Shown: positions 50,877-59,727 of the stretch, piece by piece
Layout: each line of letters begins with the position of its first letter
How positions within the stretch are numbered: the stretch's first letter is position 1
Source: Alkalihalobacillus sp. BA299
GTDB taxonomy: Bacteria > Bacillota > Bacilli > Bacillales > Bacillaceae_F
Direction of reading: 5' to 3'
DNA length: 64,000 bases
Assembly (NCBI RefSeq): GCF_017745675.1
Contig: NZ_JAFLJM010000010.1
Span: forward strand, 1 to 64,000
Translations under genes and position numbers: made by a program
Notes under the pieces: model-generated
The model's database searches: none
The model's input: the letters and a program-made list of their open reading frames with translations, nothing else
Told to the model about the DNA's origin: nothing

Positions 50877-53144
50877 TTATATCTCTTCTAAAAATGGCGA
50901 GGATTTCAGGAGCAGCTCTGGTGAAATTGGTAGTTTCGTTATTTCAATACCTGTTGCATCGTGAATCGCTGATACTATGGCCGGGGCAAGAGCGACTGAA
51001 CCAACTTCACCTACACCTCGAGGACCAAATGGGTCATCCTGGGGCAGCGTTTCAATTGCATCAACGTTGTGATTTACAGGGACATCCAAAATTGTAGGAA
51101 TCATATACGTATCTAAGTTTTTTGTCACATATCTACCTGCTTGCATTACAGCATCTTCTGTTAACGTAAAACCGAGTGCCATCACGCCCCCACCTTCAAT
51201 TTGTCCTACATATCCCATTGGATTGATGACAGGACCAGCAGCGACGAAATGATCTATTTGCTTAACGGTCACCATTCCCGTTAATCGATTTACTTCCACT
51301 TCACAAATCACAGAAGTACACGTATAAAGAAAGTGAGCCCCTATAATTGGGTCTGGTGTAACTGGAAAATCAAACTCAGTTGTCCATTCGAAGTTAGTTT
51401 CACTTTCAGTCACTAACTCTGCATAGGTTACCACACATTTTTTCTCACCAGCGATCGTAGACCAAATTCCACCAGGTCCAGTCCTTAGATTATCAGTTGA
51501 AATACCCGTACATTTTGAAGTTGCTAGAAATATAGCTTTTAAAAAAGCTGGCTTTAAGCGATTTAATGAATGCCATACCATACTCGTTGTCCTTGAAGCC
51601 GTAGATGATCCACAAACCGGAACACGATCAGTATCGCCGATGACGATTTCAATGTCTTCTTTATCACAATGAAAATGATCTAATAGTAAAATTTCCAGCG
51701 TTGCTAGTAGTCCTTGCCCCATTTCTTCGTGTCCAAAGGCAACTTCAATTTTTCCAGCATCATTTAAACGAATTGTTCCTCCTGCATGATCTGGTAATCC
51801 ATACCCTAGTCCAGATCCGTGCATCGCTAATGCAGCTCCAATTCCTCGGCTAATCCACGGCTTACTGTACGGTTTTGTTTCCTTTCGTTTATTCCAAAGA
51901 GATGATTCCTGTACACTTTTCCAAACGTCTGCTACTCCATTTGTCGGTACAATTCTTTGCCCCATTGGTCCGAGATCATCTTGACTTCGTAAGTTAATTT
52001 TTCTAAGCTCCCACGGATCGAGCTTTATTTTTTCAGCTAATCGATCGATTTGTCCTTCAAGAGCAAAAATAACTTGATTACCGCCAAACCCCCGAAACTC
52101 ACCAGAAACTCCGTTATTGGTGAAAACTGCTTTCCCATTTACTTCAACATGTGGAATTTTGTATGGACCAATGGCATGTTCGGTCGCAAAATTTAAAACG
52201 GGAGCACCGAGTGTTGAATACGCTCCTGTATCAGAAAGTATATCCACTTGATGTGCAATGAGCTTGCCATTAGCATCCATACCCGTTTTCATCGTTACTT
52301 TCATTGGGTGTCTTTTTAATCCTGCTGTTACCGATTCCCACCTGGAATTATGCATTTTGACTGTCTGGCCACTATATATAGCTAATAATGCACCATAAGG
52401 CTGAATATTTAATTCATCTTTACCACCGAATGAACCACCAATTGGACTTGAGATGACACGAATTTGCTCCTCAGGAATTGCCAATATTCGAGCAAGCTGC
52501 ATCCTATCTTTGTAACCATGTTGAGTCGGTGCGTAAACGTTTAGCTTTCCGTTTTCCGGTACAAAAATGCCGCCTTCCGTTTCCATATACGTGTGCATCT
52601 GCCTAGGTGTAAAATACGTTTCTTCTACAACGTAAGCACATTTTTGAAAAGCTTCTTCTACTTGTCCTCGCGAATAATGAGTAGTATGAAGAATATTACC
52701 ATCCTCATGAAGTTGAGGTGCTGTAGGCGCTAACGCTGCCTCAGGACTGTCGAGTACAGGTAATTCTTCATACTCAACTTGAATAAGTTGAAGTGCTTTT
52801 TCAACGACTTCGTCACTGATTGCCGCAACCGCTGCAATCGCATCACCTTCATAACGAACGACGGTATTGCAAAAAACGGGTTGATCAGGGTTAGCAATCC
52901 CAAAGCCGTTCAGACCAGGTATATCTCGATGGGTGATAACCGTCGAAACACCATCCAATGATTTTGCTTGTGTAATATTAATGGATTTAATTCGGGCATG
53001 TGGATGAGCACTACGCAATACTTTTCCGTAAAGCATGTTAGGAAATGTAATATCTGTTAAATAGCGAAGCTTTCCAGTTACTTTCTCTTCACCATCAGGT
53101 CGCAACTTCCATCCTTTCCCATTTTGATTACATTTCAGACGCAT
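50877..53144 (-). CDS. pucD: Xanthine dehydrogenase molybdopterin subunit PucD
   Basis: A 755-residue catalytic subunit of the xanthine dehydrogenase/aldehyde oxidase family. It starts RLKCNQNGKGWKLRPDGEEKVTGKLRYLTDITFPNMLYGKVLRS and has the cofactor-binding GGSFGGKDE and FRGFGGNQVIFALEGQIDRLA, then the catalytic-glutamate region PFGPRGVGEVGSVALAPAIVSA near the end. It oxidises hypoxanthine and xanthine to urate. The ATG at 53144 has GGGAGGTGAAATCT ahead, so I drop ten upstream codons. It overlaps pucC by 17 bp. Confidence 0.93.
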   Translation of the reverse strand: MRLKCNQNGKGWKLRPDGEEKVTGKLRYLTDITFPNMLYGKVLRSAHPHARIKSINITQAKSLDGVSTVITHRDIPGLNGFGIANPDQPVFCNTVVRYEGDAIAAVAAISDEVVEKALQLIQVEYEELPVLDSPEAALAPTAPQLHEDGNILHTTHYSRGQVEEAFQKCAYVVEETYFTPRQMHTYMETEGGIFVPENGKLNVYAPTQHGYKDRMQLARILAIPEEQIRVISSPIGGSFGGKDELNIQPYGALLAIYSGQTVKMHNSRWESVTAGLKRHPMKVTMKTGMDANGKLIAHQVDILSDTGAYSTLGAPVLNFATEHAIGPYKIPHVEVNGKAVFTNNGVSGEFRGFGGNQVIFALEGQIDRLAEKIKLDPWELRKINLRSQDDLGPMGQRIVPTNGVADVWKSVQESSLWNKRKETKPYSKPWISRGIGAALAMHGSGLGYGLPDHAGGTIRLNDAGKIEVAFGHEEMGQGLLATLEILLLDHFHCDKEDIEIVIGDTDRVPVCGSSTASRTTSMVWHSLNRLKPAFLKAIFLATSKCTGISTDNLRTGPGGIWSTIAGEKKCVVTYAELVTESETNFEWTTEFDFPVTPDPIIGAHFLYTCTSVICEVEVNRLTGMVTVKQIDHFVAAGPVINPMGYVGQIEGGGVMALGFTLTEDAVMQAGRYVTKNLDTYMIPTILDVPVNHNVDAIETLPQDDPFGPRGVGEVGSVALAPAIVSAIHDATGIEITKLPISPELLLKSSPFLEEI

Positions 53145-54045
53145 AGATTTCACCTCCCTCTTCAAAGCGTTCAATCAACTCAATGAGTTCACATGTAATT
53201 AAATTTGCTGCTACAGTTTTTTTATAAGAAATCGAATGAAACGTATCACCATTTGTCTCGTACTCTTCTTTAATAATCTTATGAACTTTTTGAATGAGAG
53301 CTACAGAAAACTTTTTCGTTTCTAATTCTAGTTCAGTTCGGTACAATCGCCTCGGTAAAACCGTACCGCCGCCAACTGCTAGCGCTACATTTTGGAGTTG
53401 CCCTGTAGGCTGAATTTTTCCTTTACCTGCTACTGATATAATAGCTGGAGTAAACGTCTCTCTCCTTCCAATCTTTGTAAAAAACGAAAAGTTCTCTTTC
53501 TCAAATTCCTTTTCAACTAGTATTTCTATATCAATTAGAATTCGATTTTTTGAATGTGGGTTTATCTGAAAGTCAGTCAGCCATTTTTCCAAAGGCTCGG
53601 CTTCAACTTTTTCACCATCAAACCAGTTTAATTTTGTTTGATAGATTAAAAGTGCAGGGATCGTATCGCCAACGGCTGTCATAATATTTCCACCTATCGT
53701 TCCTTGGTGACGGATCGAAGGAGCTGCAATTCGTTTACAAGCATGAAATAAAGTTTGAACGTATTTTTTTATGAATTGGTTTTCTATACAATCAGATAAG
53801 GTTGACAGTGCACCAATCTTTATCATAATGCCGTTAGAACTTGGCACTTCTCGAATTTTTTTCATTTCAAGAATGTCTTCTAAGCTAATTAGATGAAGAG
53901 GCATTTCTTTTAACTTCGCTTCCCATTGGGTACGAAGCCATGTTCCCCCAGAAACAAAGCAATAATTTGAAGTACCGATGAGAGTTTGTACTTCCCTCAC
54001 TTCTTTTAAAGTTCTCGGTTTCCAAACTTTCCGCTTTGTTGCCAT
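53128..54045 (-). CDS. pucC: Xanthine dehydrogenase FAD-binding subunit PucC
   Basis: The 305-residue FAD subunit of the CoxM/XdhB type. It has the FAD motif YCFVSGGTWLRTQWEAKL, and AAPSIRHQGTIGGNIMTAVGDTIPAL (second FAD-binding loop), and ends in the CO-dehydrogenase-like C-terminal domain. It overlaps pucD and has GGGGATAAAG upstream of the ATG. The enzyme passes electrons to NAD or a quinone. Confidence 0.93.
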   Translation of the reverse strand: MATKRKVWKPRTLKEVREVQTLIGTSNYCFVSGGTWLRTQWEAKLKEMPLHLISLEDILEMKKIREVPSSNGIMIKIGALSTLSDCIENQFIKKYVQTLFHACKRIAAPSIRHQGTIGGNIMTAVGDTIPALLIYQTKLNWFDGEKVEAEPLEKWLTDFQINPHSKNRILIDIEILVEKEFEKENFSFFTKIGRRETFTPAIISVAGKGKIQPTGQLQNVALAVGGGTVLPRRLYRTELELETKKFSVALIQKVHKIIKEEYETNGDTFHSISYKKTVAANLITCELIELIERFEEGGEIYASEM

Positions 54046-54319
54046 TCTTTATCCCCTCCATTTCTATACATTAATTTTAAGTCAATCGTAATGGGCAATA
54101 ATCTTAGAGTCATTGGTTAAAATAACTAAAAATCGAATGAAAGATTGTATATAAAAACCATAAGCGATTATGTTTTATTTATTAAATGCACCTATAACTT
54201 TATTCGTTCTCATTAATGTATCTTAACTTTCACATTAAACATGTTCATACCTATCGAAACCATATAATGTAAGATCATTTTTCAAAGGATATTTTGCAGC
54301 TTAAAGATATTTGAAAATT
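54046..54319. other. Intergenic region between the amidohydrolase and pucC
   Basis: An AT-rich 274 bp that probably holds a promoter for pucCDEAB. No riboswitch or repeat seen. Confidence 0.4.
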
Positions 54320-55669
54320 TTATAAGCTATTTAATAGATTAGGGACTTTTTTCATTAGTCTACGTATCGATTGGTTTGCTTCCTGTAAGACAATGTTTTT
54401 ATCGATTGTTTTTAGCCAACGATTTTCCATCACTATTTTTCCATTTATAATAGTTGTTTCAACATCTGCATGAGTAGCTGAATATACGATCCTTGATATT
54501 GGATCTACACCAAATGATGGGTACGTATGAAAGTCGTTTAAATTTAAAATGGCGAGATCTGCTTTTTTTCCGACTTCTAAACTACCAATTTCATTCTCCA
54601 TCCCAATCGCCTTTGCTCCTCCAATCGTTGCCATTTTAAAAACCGTTTTCGCATCCATCACAGTAGGACCAAAGGTTGGTTTTTGAATAAGTGCAGCAAG
54701 CCTCATTTCATTCAACATATCTAAATTATTATTACAAGGAGCACCATCTGCACCTAAACTCACCGAAATGTTTTGCTGTAATAGATGAGGGATTTCAGCG
54801 ATACCAGAAGCGAGCTTTAAATTTGAGCCCGGACAGTGGCTTACTTTTACGCCTTTTTCTTTAATAATGATCTTTTCAGTTTCATCTAACCATATACAAT
54901 GGGCTAAAATTAACCGTTCATTGGCAAGACCGAGATGATCTAAATACGTAATGTTACGCATTCCTGTTTCTCTTTCTACAATTTCAATTTCACCGCGATT
55001 TTCGGAAGCATGTGTATGAACATAAACGTTGTAATGTTTCGAAAGACTACTCACTTCTTTTAATAATTCTTCTGTACAAGAAACAACAAAACGAGGTGAA
55101 AACGCATATTTAATTCTTCCCCCATCAAACTCATTCCACTGTTCCAATAGATCAACACTCTTTTGGATTGACTCACTCGTTTTCTCTTGTAATCGTTTAG
55201 GTACTTCATTCCCTTTATCCATCATGACTTTCCCTGATAATGCTCGTATTCCACTAGCAGCAATTGCTTGAAAAGCGAACTCTGTATGATGCACCGTTTC
55301 CATATCCACAATCGTTGTTGTTCCACTTTGAATTAATTCGCCAATTCCGAGTAATGCTGAATAATAAATAGACTCCTCATCATGTGCAGCTTCTAACGGC
55401 CATATTTTTTGCTTTAACCAGTCCATCAATTCTAGATCGTCAGCTCTTCCTCTGAATAAAGTTTGGCACAAATGAATATGCGTTTGTACAAAACCTGGAA
55501 TAACGGTACGACCACTAGCATCAATAATTTTATCGGCACAAGTAACAACTAGATTTTTTCCTATTGCTTTTATCCGATCATTTTCAATGTAAATATCTCC
55601 ATTAAATATTTCATCATTTGCATTCATCGTTACAATTTCAGCATTTTTGATTAATAGATTTGTCAACAC
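54320..55669 (-). CDS. Amidohydrolase, probable guanine (or related purine) deaminase
   Basis: A roughly 449-residue metal-dependent amidohydrolase of the TrzA/AtzB/MtaD type. The metal ligands are seen: VIPGFVQTHIHLCQTLFRGR, HTHASENRGEIE, LAHCIWLD and LGADGAPCNNNLDM. The family includes guanine deaminase, SAH/MTA deaminase and 8-oxoguanine deaminase. The purine catabolism neighbourhood and the upstream purine riboswitch favour a purine-base deaminase, feeding xanthine to PucCDE. The start is GTG at 55669 or TTG three bases on, after GGTGGGG. Confidence 0.82.
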   Translation of the reverse strand: MLTNLLIKNAEIVTMNANDEIFNGDIYIENDRIKAIGKNLVVTCADKIIDASGRTVIPGFVQTHIHLCQTLFRGRADDLELMDWLKQKIWPLEAAHDEESIYYSALLGIGELIQSGTTTIVDMETVHHTEFAFQAIAASGIRALSGKVMMDKGNEVPKRLQEKTSESIQKSVDLLEQWNEFDGGRIKYAFSPRFVVSCTEELLKEVSSLSKHYNVYVHTHASENRGEIEIVERETGMRNITYLDHLGLANERLILAHCIWLDETEKIIIKEKGVKVSHCPGSNLKLASGIAEIPHLLQQNISVSLGADGAPCNNNLDMLNEMRLAALIQKPTFGPTVMDAKTVFKMATIGGAKAIGMENEIGSLEVGKKADLAILNLNDFHTYPSFGVDPISRIVYSATHADVETTIINGKIVMENRWLKTIDKNIVLQEANQSIRRLMKKVPNLLNSL

Positions 55670-55692
55670 TCATCCCCACCTTGCAATAAGAA

Positions 55693-55735
55693 ATAAGACC
55701 TGACCATAAAAAATAGCCGTTCATTACGGTATTTT
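55693..55735 (-). terminator. Expression platform of the purine riboswitch
   Basis: On the minus strand AAAAATACCGT pairs with ACGGCTATTTTT (one bulge) and is followed by TATGG. Beyond it CAGGTCTTATTTC can pair with the aptamer strand AAGACCTG, giving an alternative longer structure. Confidence 0.7.
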
Positions 55736-55802
55736 TCGTAGCCAGGTCTTTTACGGTACCAAGTAGAAACCCTCAAACCATATTTTTGAGGTTATACGAA
55801 AT
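55736..55802 (-). promoter_or_regulatory. Purine (guanine-type) riboswitch aptamer
   Basis: The minus strand carries the conserved core in order: CGTATAACC, L2 AATATGG, the junction GTTTCTAC, L3 CCGTAAA and the closing GGCTACGA. The discriminator base is C (guanine-type). P1 (TCGT/ACGA) and P2 (CTCAA/TTGAG) pair well, while P3 is weaker and the base before the discriminator is G rather than the usual A. It precedes the amidohydrolase at 55669. Confidence 0.88.
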
Positions 55803-55893
55803 TATAATATTCATTTACAGCTTGTTTTTATTAATAATATAGAAAATTATCCAACTAAACTATAAAATTGTTAGAAAATTTTTCAAGTGATTT

Positions 55894-57144
55894 TTAAGTA
55901 GAAATTTGTGTTTTTTCCAAATTTTTATAGACATCTAATGCTGCCTGACATCCTTCACCGACATTTAGCTTTGCACCATGTCGAAGTAATACGGCTTCAA
56001 GACATGCGAGTGTATGAAGGACATTCGATTTTTGACAACTATAACCCATCGTTCCAATGCGCCAAATTTTACCATGAAGAGGTCCAAACGAGCTCGCAAT
56101 TTCAATACTAAAATCATCTAAAAGCATACTTCGGACTGAATCGCCATCAATCCCTTCAGGAATGTTTATACAAGTTACAGTAGGTAATTTACAACTGTTG
56201 TCTCCAAATAACGAAAGTCCCATCGCTTCAATCCCAGCAACTAAGGCCCGCTCGTTCAATCGGTGTCTTTCAAACCGTTTCTCCAGTCCTTCCTCTAAAA
56301 TAAGACGCACACCTTCATAAAGGCCATAAAGCATCGACGTTGCTTCTGTATGATGATTTAGCCGTGCCGGGCTCCAATAATCCTGAAGCTGACTTAAATC
56401 AAAATAATTACTGCGAATCCGTCTACTAACATCTCTTGTACTGTTAATATCGGTAACGAGTCCTTTTTCAATTGACTTCCGTTTACTTAAAATGGCTTCA
56501 ATCCGCTCGTTATACGTAATGGGTGCCATTCCTGAAGGTACCGATAAACATTTTTGCGTTCCTGTAATCAATCCATCAATATACCATTCATCAGTTTTTA
56601 CATCTGTTCCAGCAACGGTTGCAACAGCGTCTACAATCAGTAGAGAATCGTTTTCTCTACAGGCATAACCAATCTCCTTCAACGGCTGCATTCTGCCTGT
56701 CGATGTATCCCCATGAACCATCGCTACCACTTTTGGTCGTAATTTTTTTATTTTATTGATGATGATTTCTGGATCAAATACTTGTCCCCATTCACATTCG
56801 ATCGAATAAACGTTAGCACCACACCGTTCACAAATTTCAATAAGCAAGGAACCAAAACGACCAAATGATGGTACGAGTACAGTATCTCCTTCTTCAATCA
56901 CACTGCATATCATCGCTTCAATTCCAGCCCTTGACGTGCCGTCGATCGGAAAAGCCCACTGATTATTTGTTTGTAGGAGGTGTCGTAATAATTCCATCGT
57001 ATCGTTCATTAAAGAAGTAAACTTCGGATCAAACTGTCCTAAAATTGAAGAAGACATCGCTTGTAGAACACGAGGATCTACTTCAACTGGTCCTGGAGTC
57101 ATTATGGTTCGTTTTGGTACTTGAAATGGTCTTGTATCGTACAC
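55894..57144 (-). CDS. pucG: (S)-ureidoglycine-glyoxylate aminotransferase PucG
   Basis: A 416-residue class V PLP aminotransferase. It starts IMTPGPVEVDPRVLQAMSSSILGQFDPKFT and has VHGDTSTGRMQPLKEIG, the lysine site SNxx-like GTQKCLSVPSGMAP (PLP Lys), and NHHTEATSMLYGLYEGVRLILEEGLEKRFERH. It transfers the amino group of ureidoglycine to glyoxylate, giving glycine and oxalurate. Members of the family also include serine-glyoxylate aminotransferases; the gene neighbourhood decides for PucG. The start is GTG with GGTGG nine bases upstream. Confidence 0.9.
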   Translation of the reverse strand: MYDTRPFQVPKRTIMTPGPVEVDPRVLQAMSSSILGQFDPKFTSLMNDTMELLRHLLQTNNQWAFPIDGTSRAGIEAMICSVIEEGDTVLVPSFGRFGSLLIEICERCGANVYSIECEWGQVFDPEIIINKIKKLRPKVVAMVHGDTSTGRMQPLKEIGYACRENDSLLIVDAVATVAGTDVKTDEWYIDGLITGTQKCLSVPSGMAPITYNERIEAILSKRKSIEKGLVTDINSTRDVSRRIRSNYFDLSQLQDYWSPARLNHHTEATSMLYGLYEGVRLILEEGLEKRFERHRLNERALVAGIEAMGLSLFGDNSCKLPTVTCINIPEGIDGDSVRSMLLDDFSIEIASSFGPLHGKIWRIGTMGYSCQKSNVLHTLACLEAVLLRHGAKLNVGEGCQAALDVYKNLEKTQIST

Positions 57145-57165
57145 TTCTTTTCACCACCATCTATT

Positions 57166-58410
57166 TTATTTAGCTAGTTTTACTAATGTTTCAAAGAGAA
57201 CTTGAGTACCTACTGCGCAATCTTCTAAGTCTGTCCATTCTTTTGGATTATGACTTATTCCATCTTTGGAACGAACGAAAATCATCCCCATTTTTGTATA
57301 ATTCGCCATGATTAACGAATCATGGCCTGCTCCACATTGAATTTTCTTCGTAGGAATACTCAACTCAGAACATACTTCTTCAAGAAGCTGAACAATTTCT
57401 TTAGAACAAGAAGCCGGATCCACATCCTTTTTTACATCAATATGAGCATGAATCCTTCTCCTATTACTCACACGATCTAAAGATTCGAATACTTTATTCA
57501 CCATTTCAGTTCTTAATTCCTTGTTGACATGGCGAAGATCTACTGAAAATGATACTTTACCTGGAATAATATTGACTCCTCCTGGTTCGACTTTTATCTT
57601 ACCTACTGTACCGACTCCTTTATATGTTGTAGCTATGGTTTCAATTTCCAATAAAACTTCTGCCATCGCTAAAGCCGCGTCCTTTCTCATATGCATTGGT
57701 GTCGCACCGGCATGATCTGGGTTACCTATTAATGTAACCTCTAGCCATATAGGACCTTGAATATCCGTGACAATTCCGACGGACATATTATGTTCTTCAA
57801 GGACCTTTCCTTGTTCAATATGCATTTCAATATATGCTTTCACTTCTTCTTTTTTTCTTGTAGCTTCTTTATAACTTAATGGGTCTAGACCTGCATTTAG
57901 AATGGCTTCTCGATACGTTATTCCGTCATCATCTTCTAAAGTAAATATTTTCTCTTCTAACACACCAGCCATCGCCTTACTTCCGATATAACCTGTTCCG
58001 AATCGCGTCCCCTCTTCATCGGTAAATGAAACCACTTCGATTGTGTGGGTTAAGTTAATTCCTGCTTCTTTTATCGTCCGGACTGCTTCTATCGCCCCAA
58101 GGACGCCTAGTGCCCCATCAAACATCCCACCTTGATGGACGGTATCTATATGTGAACCTGATAATACAACGGGTGCTGTTTTTTTTGACCCGTTTAGTTT
58201 TCCAAATATGTTTCCAATAGGATCAACGCGAACTTCTAGCCCTGCTTCTTCCATTAGCTTGATTAGATAACTTCTAGCAGCAAGATCCTCTTTACTAAGT
58301 GATAACCTTGTTAACCCTTCCGCTTTATTTGAACTTGTTAACCCAATATTCCCAAGTTCCATGAGTGTATTCCATAATCGTTGTTTATTTATAGGACATG
58401 TGATGATCAA
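57166..58410 (-). CDS. pucF: Allantoate amidohydrolase PucF
   Basis: The 414-residue enzyme is of the M20/hydantoinase-carbamoylase family. It shows metal-binding SGSHIDTVHQGGMFDGALGVLGAIEAV, SFTDEEGTRFGTGYIGSKAMAG, HIEQGKVLEE and PDHAGATPM, and ends in GAGHDSLIMAN. It cuts allantoate to ureidoglycine, ammonia and CO2. GAGGAG stands about eight bases before a TTG at 58410; a GTG at 58419 is the alternative start. The stop is 21 bp before pucG. Confidence 0.92.
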   Translation of the reverse strand: MIITCPINKQRLWNTLMELGNIGLTSSNKAEGLTRLSLSKEDLAARSYLIKLMEEAGLEVRVDPIGNIFGKLNGSKKTAPVVLSGSHIDTVHQGGMFDGALGVLGAIEAVRTIKEAGINLTHTIEVVSFTDEEGTRFGTGYIGSKAMAGVLEEKIFTLEDDDGITYREAILNAGLDPLSYKEATRKKEEVKAYIEMHIEQGKVLEEHNMSVGIVTDIQGPIWLEVTLIGNPDHAGATPMHMRKDAALAMAEVLLEIETIATTYKGVGTVGKIKVEPGGVNIIPGKVSFSVDLRHVNKELRTEMVNKVFESLDRVSNRRRIHAHIDVKKDVDPASCSKEIVQLLEEVCSELSIPTKKIQCGAGHDSLIMANYTKMGMIFVRSKDGISHNPKEWTDLEDCAVGTQVLFETLVKLAK

Positions 58411-58523
58411 ACCATCCACTCCTCTCTCTCAAATAAAATTAGAGTACTACAGAAAAAGAAAAAGGAAGACCAACCAAATAAAATGGCCAACCATCTACGA
58501 CTCCTTTCTGTTTCGAAATTCAT

Positions 58524-58883
58524 TTAACTTCCGCGATACGTACTATATCCTCCTGGAGCAAGGAGAAGAGGTACATGGTAATGCTCCTCTACATTTGCTA
58601 TACCGAAGCGAATCGGGATTTGATCTAAGAATTGAATTTCTTGCCCGTTTTTAAGTCGTTTAGAAAAATAGTCACCCACAAAAAATAGTAATTCATAGGA
58701 CCCTTTAGTCATTTGATTACCTCTTAGTAAAGGTTCGTTCAGCCTTCCATCCTCATTCGTCCTATTACTAATCATTAGTTCCTTTTTTCCAGAAGAATAG
58801 ATCTTATATAACTCAAGATAAACCCCACCAGCTGGAACACCTAAACTAATATCGAGTACATGTGTAGTTATTTTTCCACTCAT
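58524..58883 (-). CDS. pucM: 5-hydroxyisourate hydrolase PucM
   Basis: The 119-residue transthyretin-like protein hydrolyses 5-hydroxyisourate to OHCU. It has the N-terminal ITTHVLDISLGVPAGGV (His), RTNEDGRLNEPLL and the C-terminal signature YSTYRGS, all active-site elements. Start after GGGAGATATAAA. Confidence 0.95.
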   Translation of the reverse strand: MSGKITTHVLDISLGVPAGGVYLELYKIYSSGKKELMISNRTNEDGRLNEPLLRGNQMTKGSYELLFFVGDYFSKRLKNGQEIQFLDQIPIRFGIANVEEHYHVPLLLAPGGYSTYRGS

Positions 58884-59009
58884 TTTATATCTCCCTTATT
58901 TACTTTTTCCTAGCTTTCAAGTTACAAATTTAAAATTTCATGTTTATTTAGGAACACTTCACCGCACCATTCTTTTGATTATCGTGACTAATAAAATCTG
59001 CTAAACCAT

Positions 59010-59522
59010 TTACTTCACTTCAATTCGATCTGAAACTATATCTAGTAATCGAAACTTAGCAATCTTACATACTTCATTAAGAGCTGTTTCGATTTCTTGC
59101 TCATAACGATAATGCACTCTTTTTTTCATATTTTCTTTTATCACTTCTTTTGTTTTCCCACGAACTGCCAAAATAAAAGGAAACCCAAATTTCTCCGTGT
59201 ACTGTTTATTCAGTTTAGAAAATTCAGTATATTCATCTTCTGATAATTGATTCAAACCTGCTTGTAATTGTTCTTGCTGCGAAGTTGAGGAGATTTCAAG
59301 TCTCGTCCCTAAATCTGGGTGTGCTTTTAACAAAGCTAATTTTGAGGAAAGCCGTGCATCAAACACAATGGTTACCATGATATTATACATTTCACTTAAG
59401 TTAGCGAATGGACGATATCCCCAAGCTTTTTCAGCAATCCACGGAGAGTTTTCAAATATAGATCCAAATGTTTTAATGTACTCCTTCGCTTGCATTTTAT
59501 TAATCGTTTTCATTGAGATCAT
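59010..59522 (-). CDS. OHCU decarboxylase, stand-alone (UraD / PucL N-terminal part)
   Basis: A 170-residue protein that decarboxylates OHCU to (S)-allantoin. It has FGSIFENSPWIAEKAWGYRPF, LALLKAHPDLGTRL (catalytic His) and KFGFPFILAVRGKTK. In B. subtilis this domain is fused to uricase in PucL; here the protein ends after the domain, and no uricase sequence follows in the 126 bp before pucM. The start at 59522 has AAAGGA eight bases upstream. Confidence 0.92.
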   Translation of the reverse strand: MISMKTINKMQAKEYIKTFGSIFENSPWIAEKAWGYRPFANLSEMYNIMVTIVFDARLSSKLALLKAHPDLGTRLEISSTSQQEQLQAGLNQLSEDEYTEFSKLNKQYTEKFGFPFILAVRGKTKEVIKENMKKRVHYRYEQEIETALNEVCKIAKFRLLDIVSDRIEVK

Positions 59523-59727
59523 CAGGATCATCCTTTCATTTTCCTGAGGTTTGTAATATTTGGTGTTAATGATTTACTACACACATCATATGATTTCGCG
59601 CATTGTGAGTCATTGTTTATCCTGACTAAAAATAGATGAATATATTGTATAGGTACGCTAATCAGAAAATCTAAATAACCATTCAATTTAATAACATCTA
59701 AAAATTTACGAAAAACAGTAGGCAAGA

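Noticed and set aside
59528-59725. 65-codon minus-strand frame between pucH and the OHCU decarboxylase gene
   Set aside because: TTG start without ribosome site and no family resemblance.
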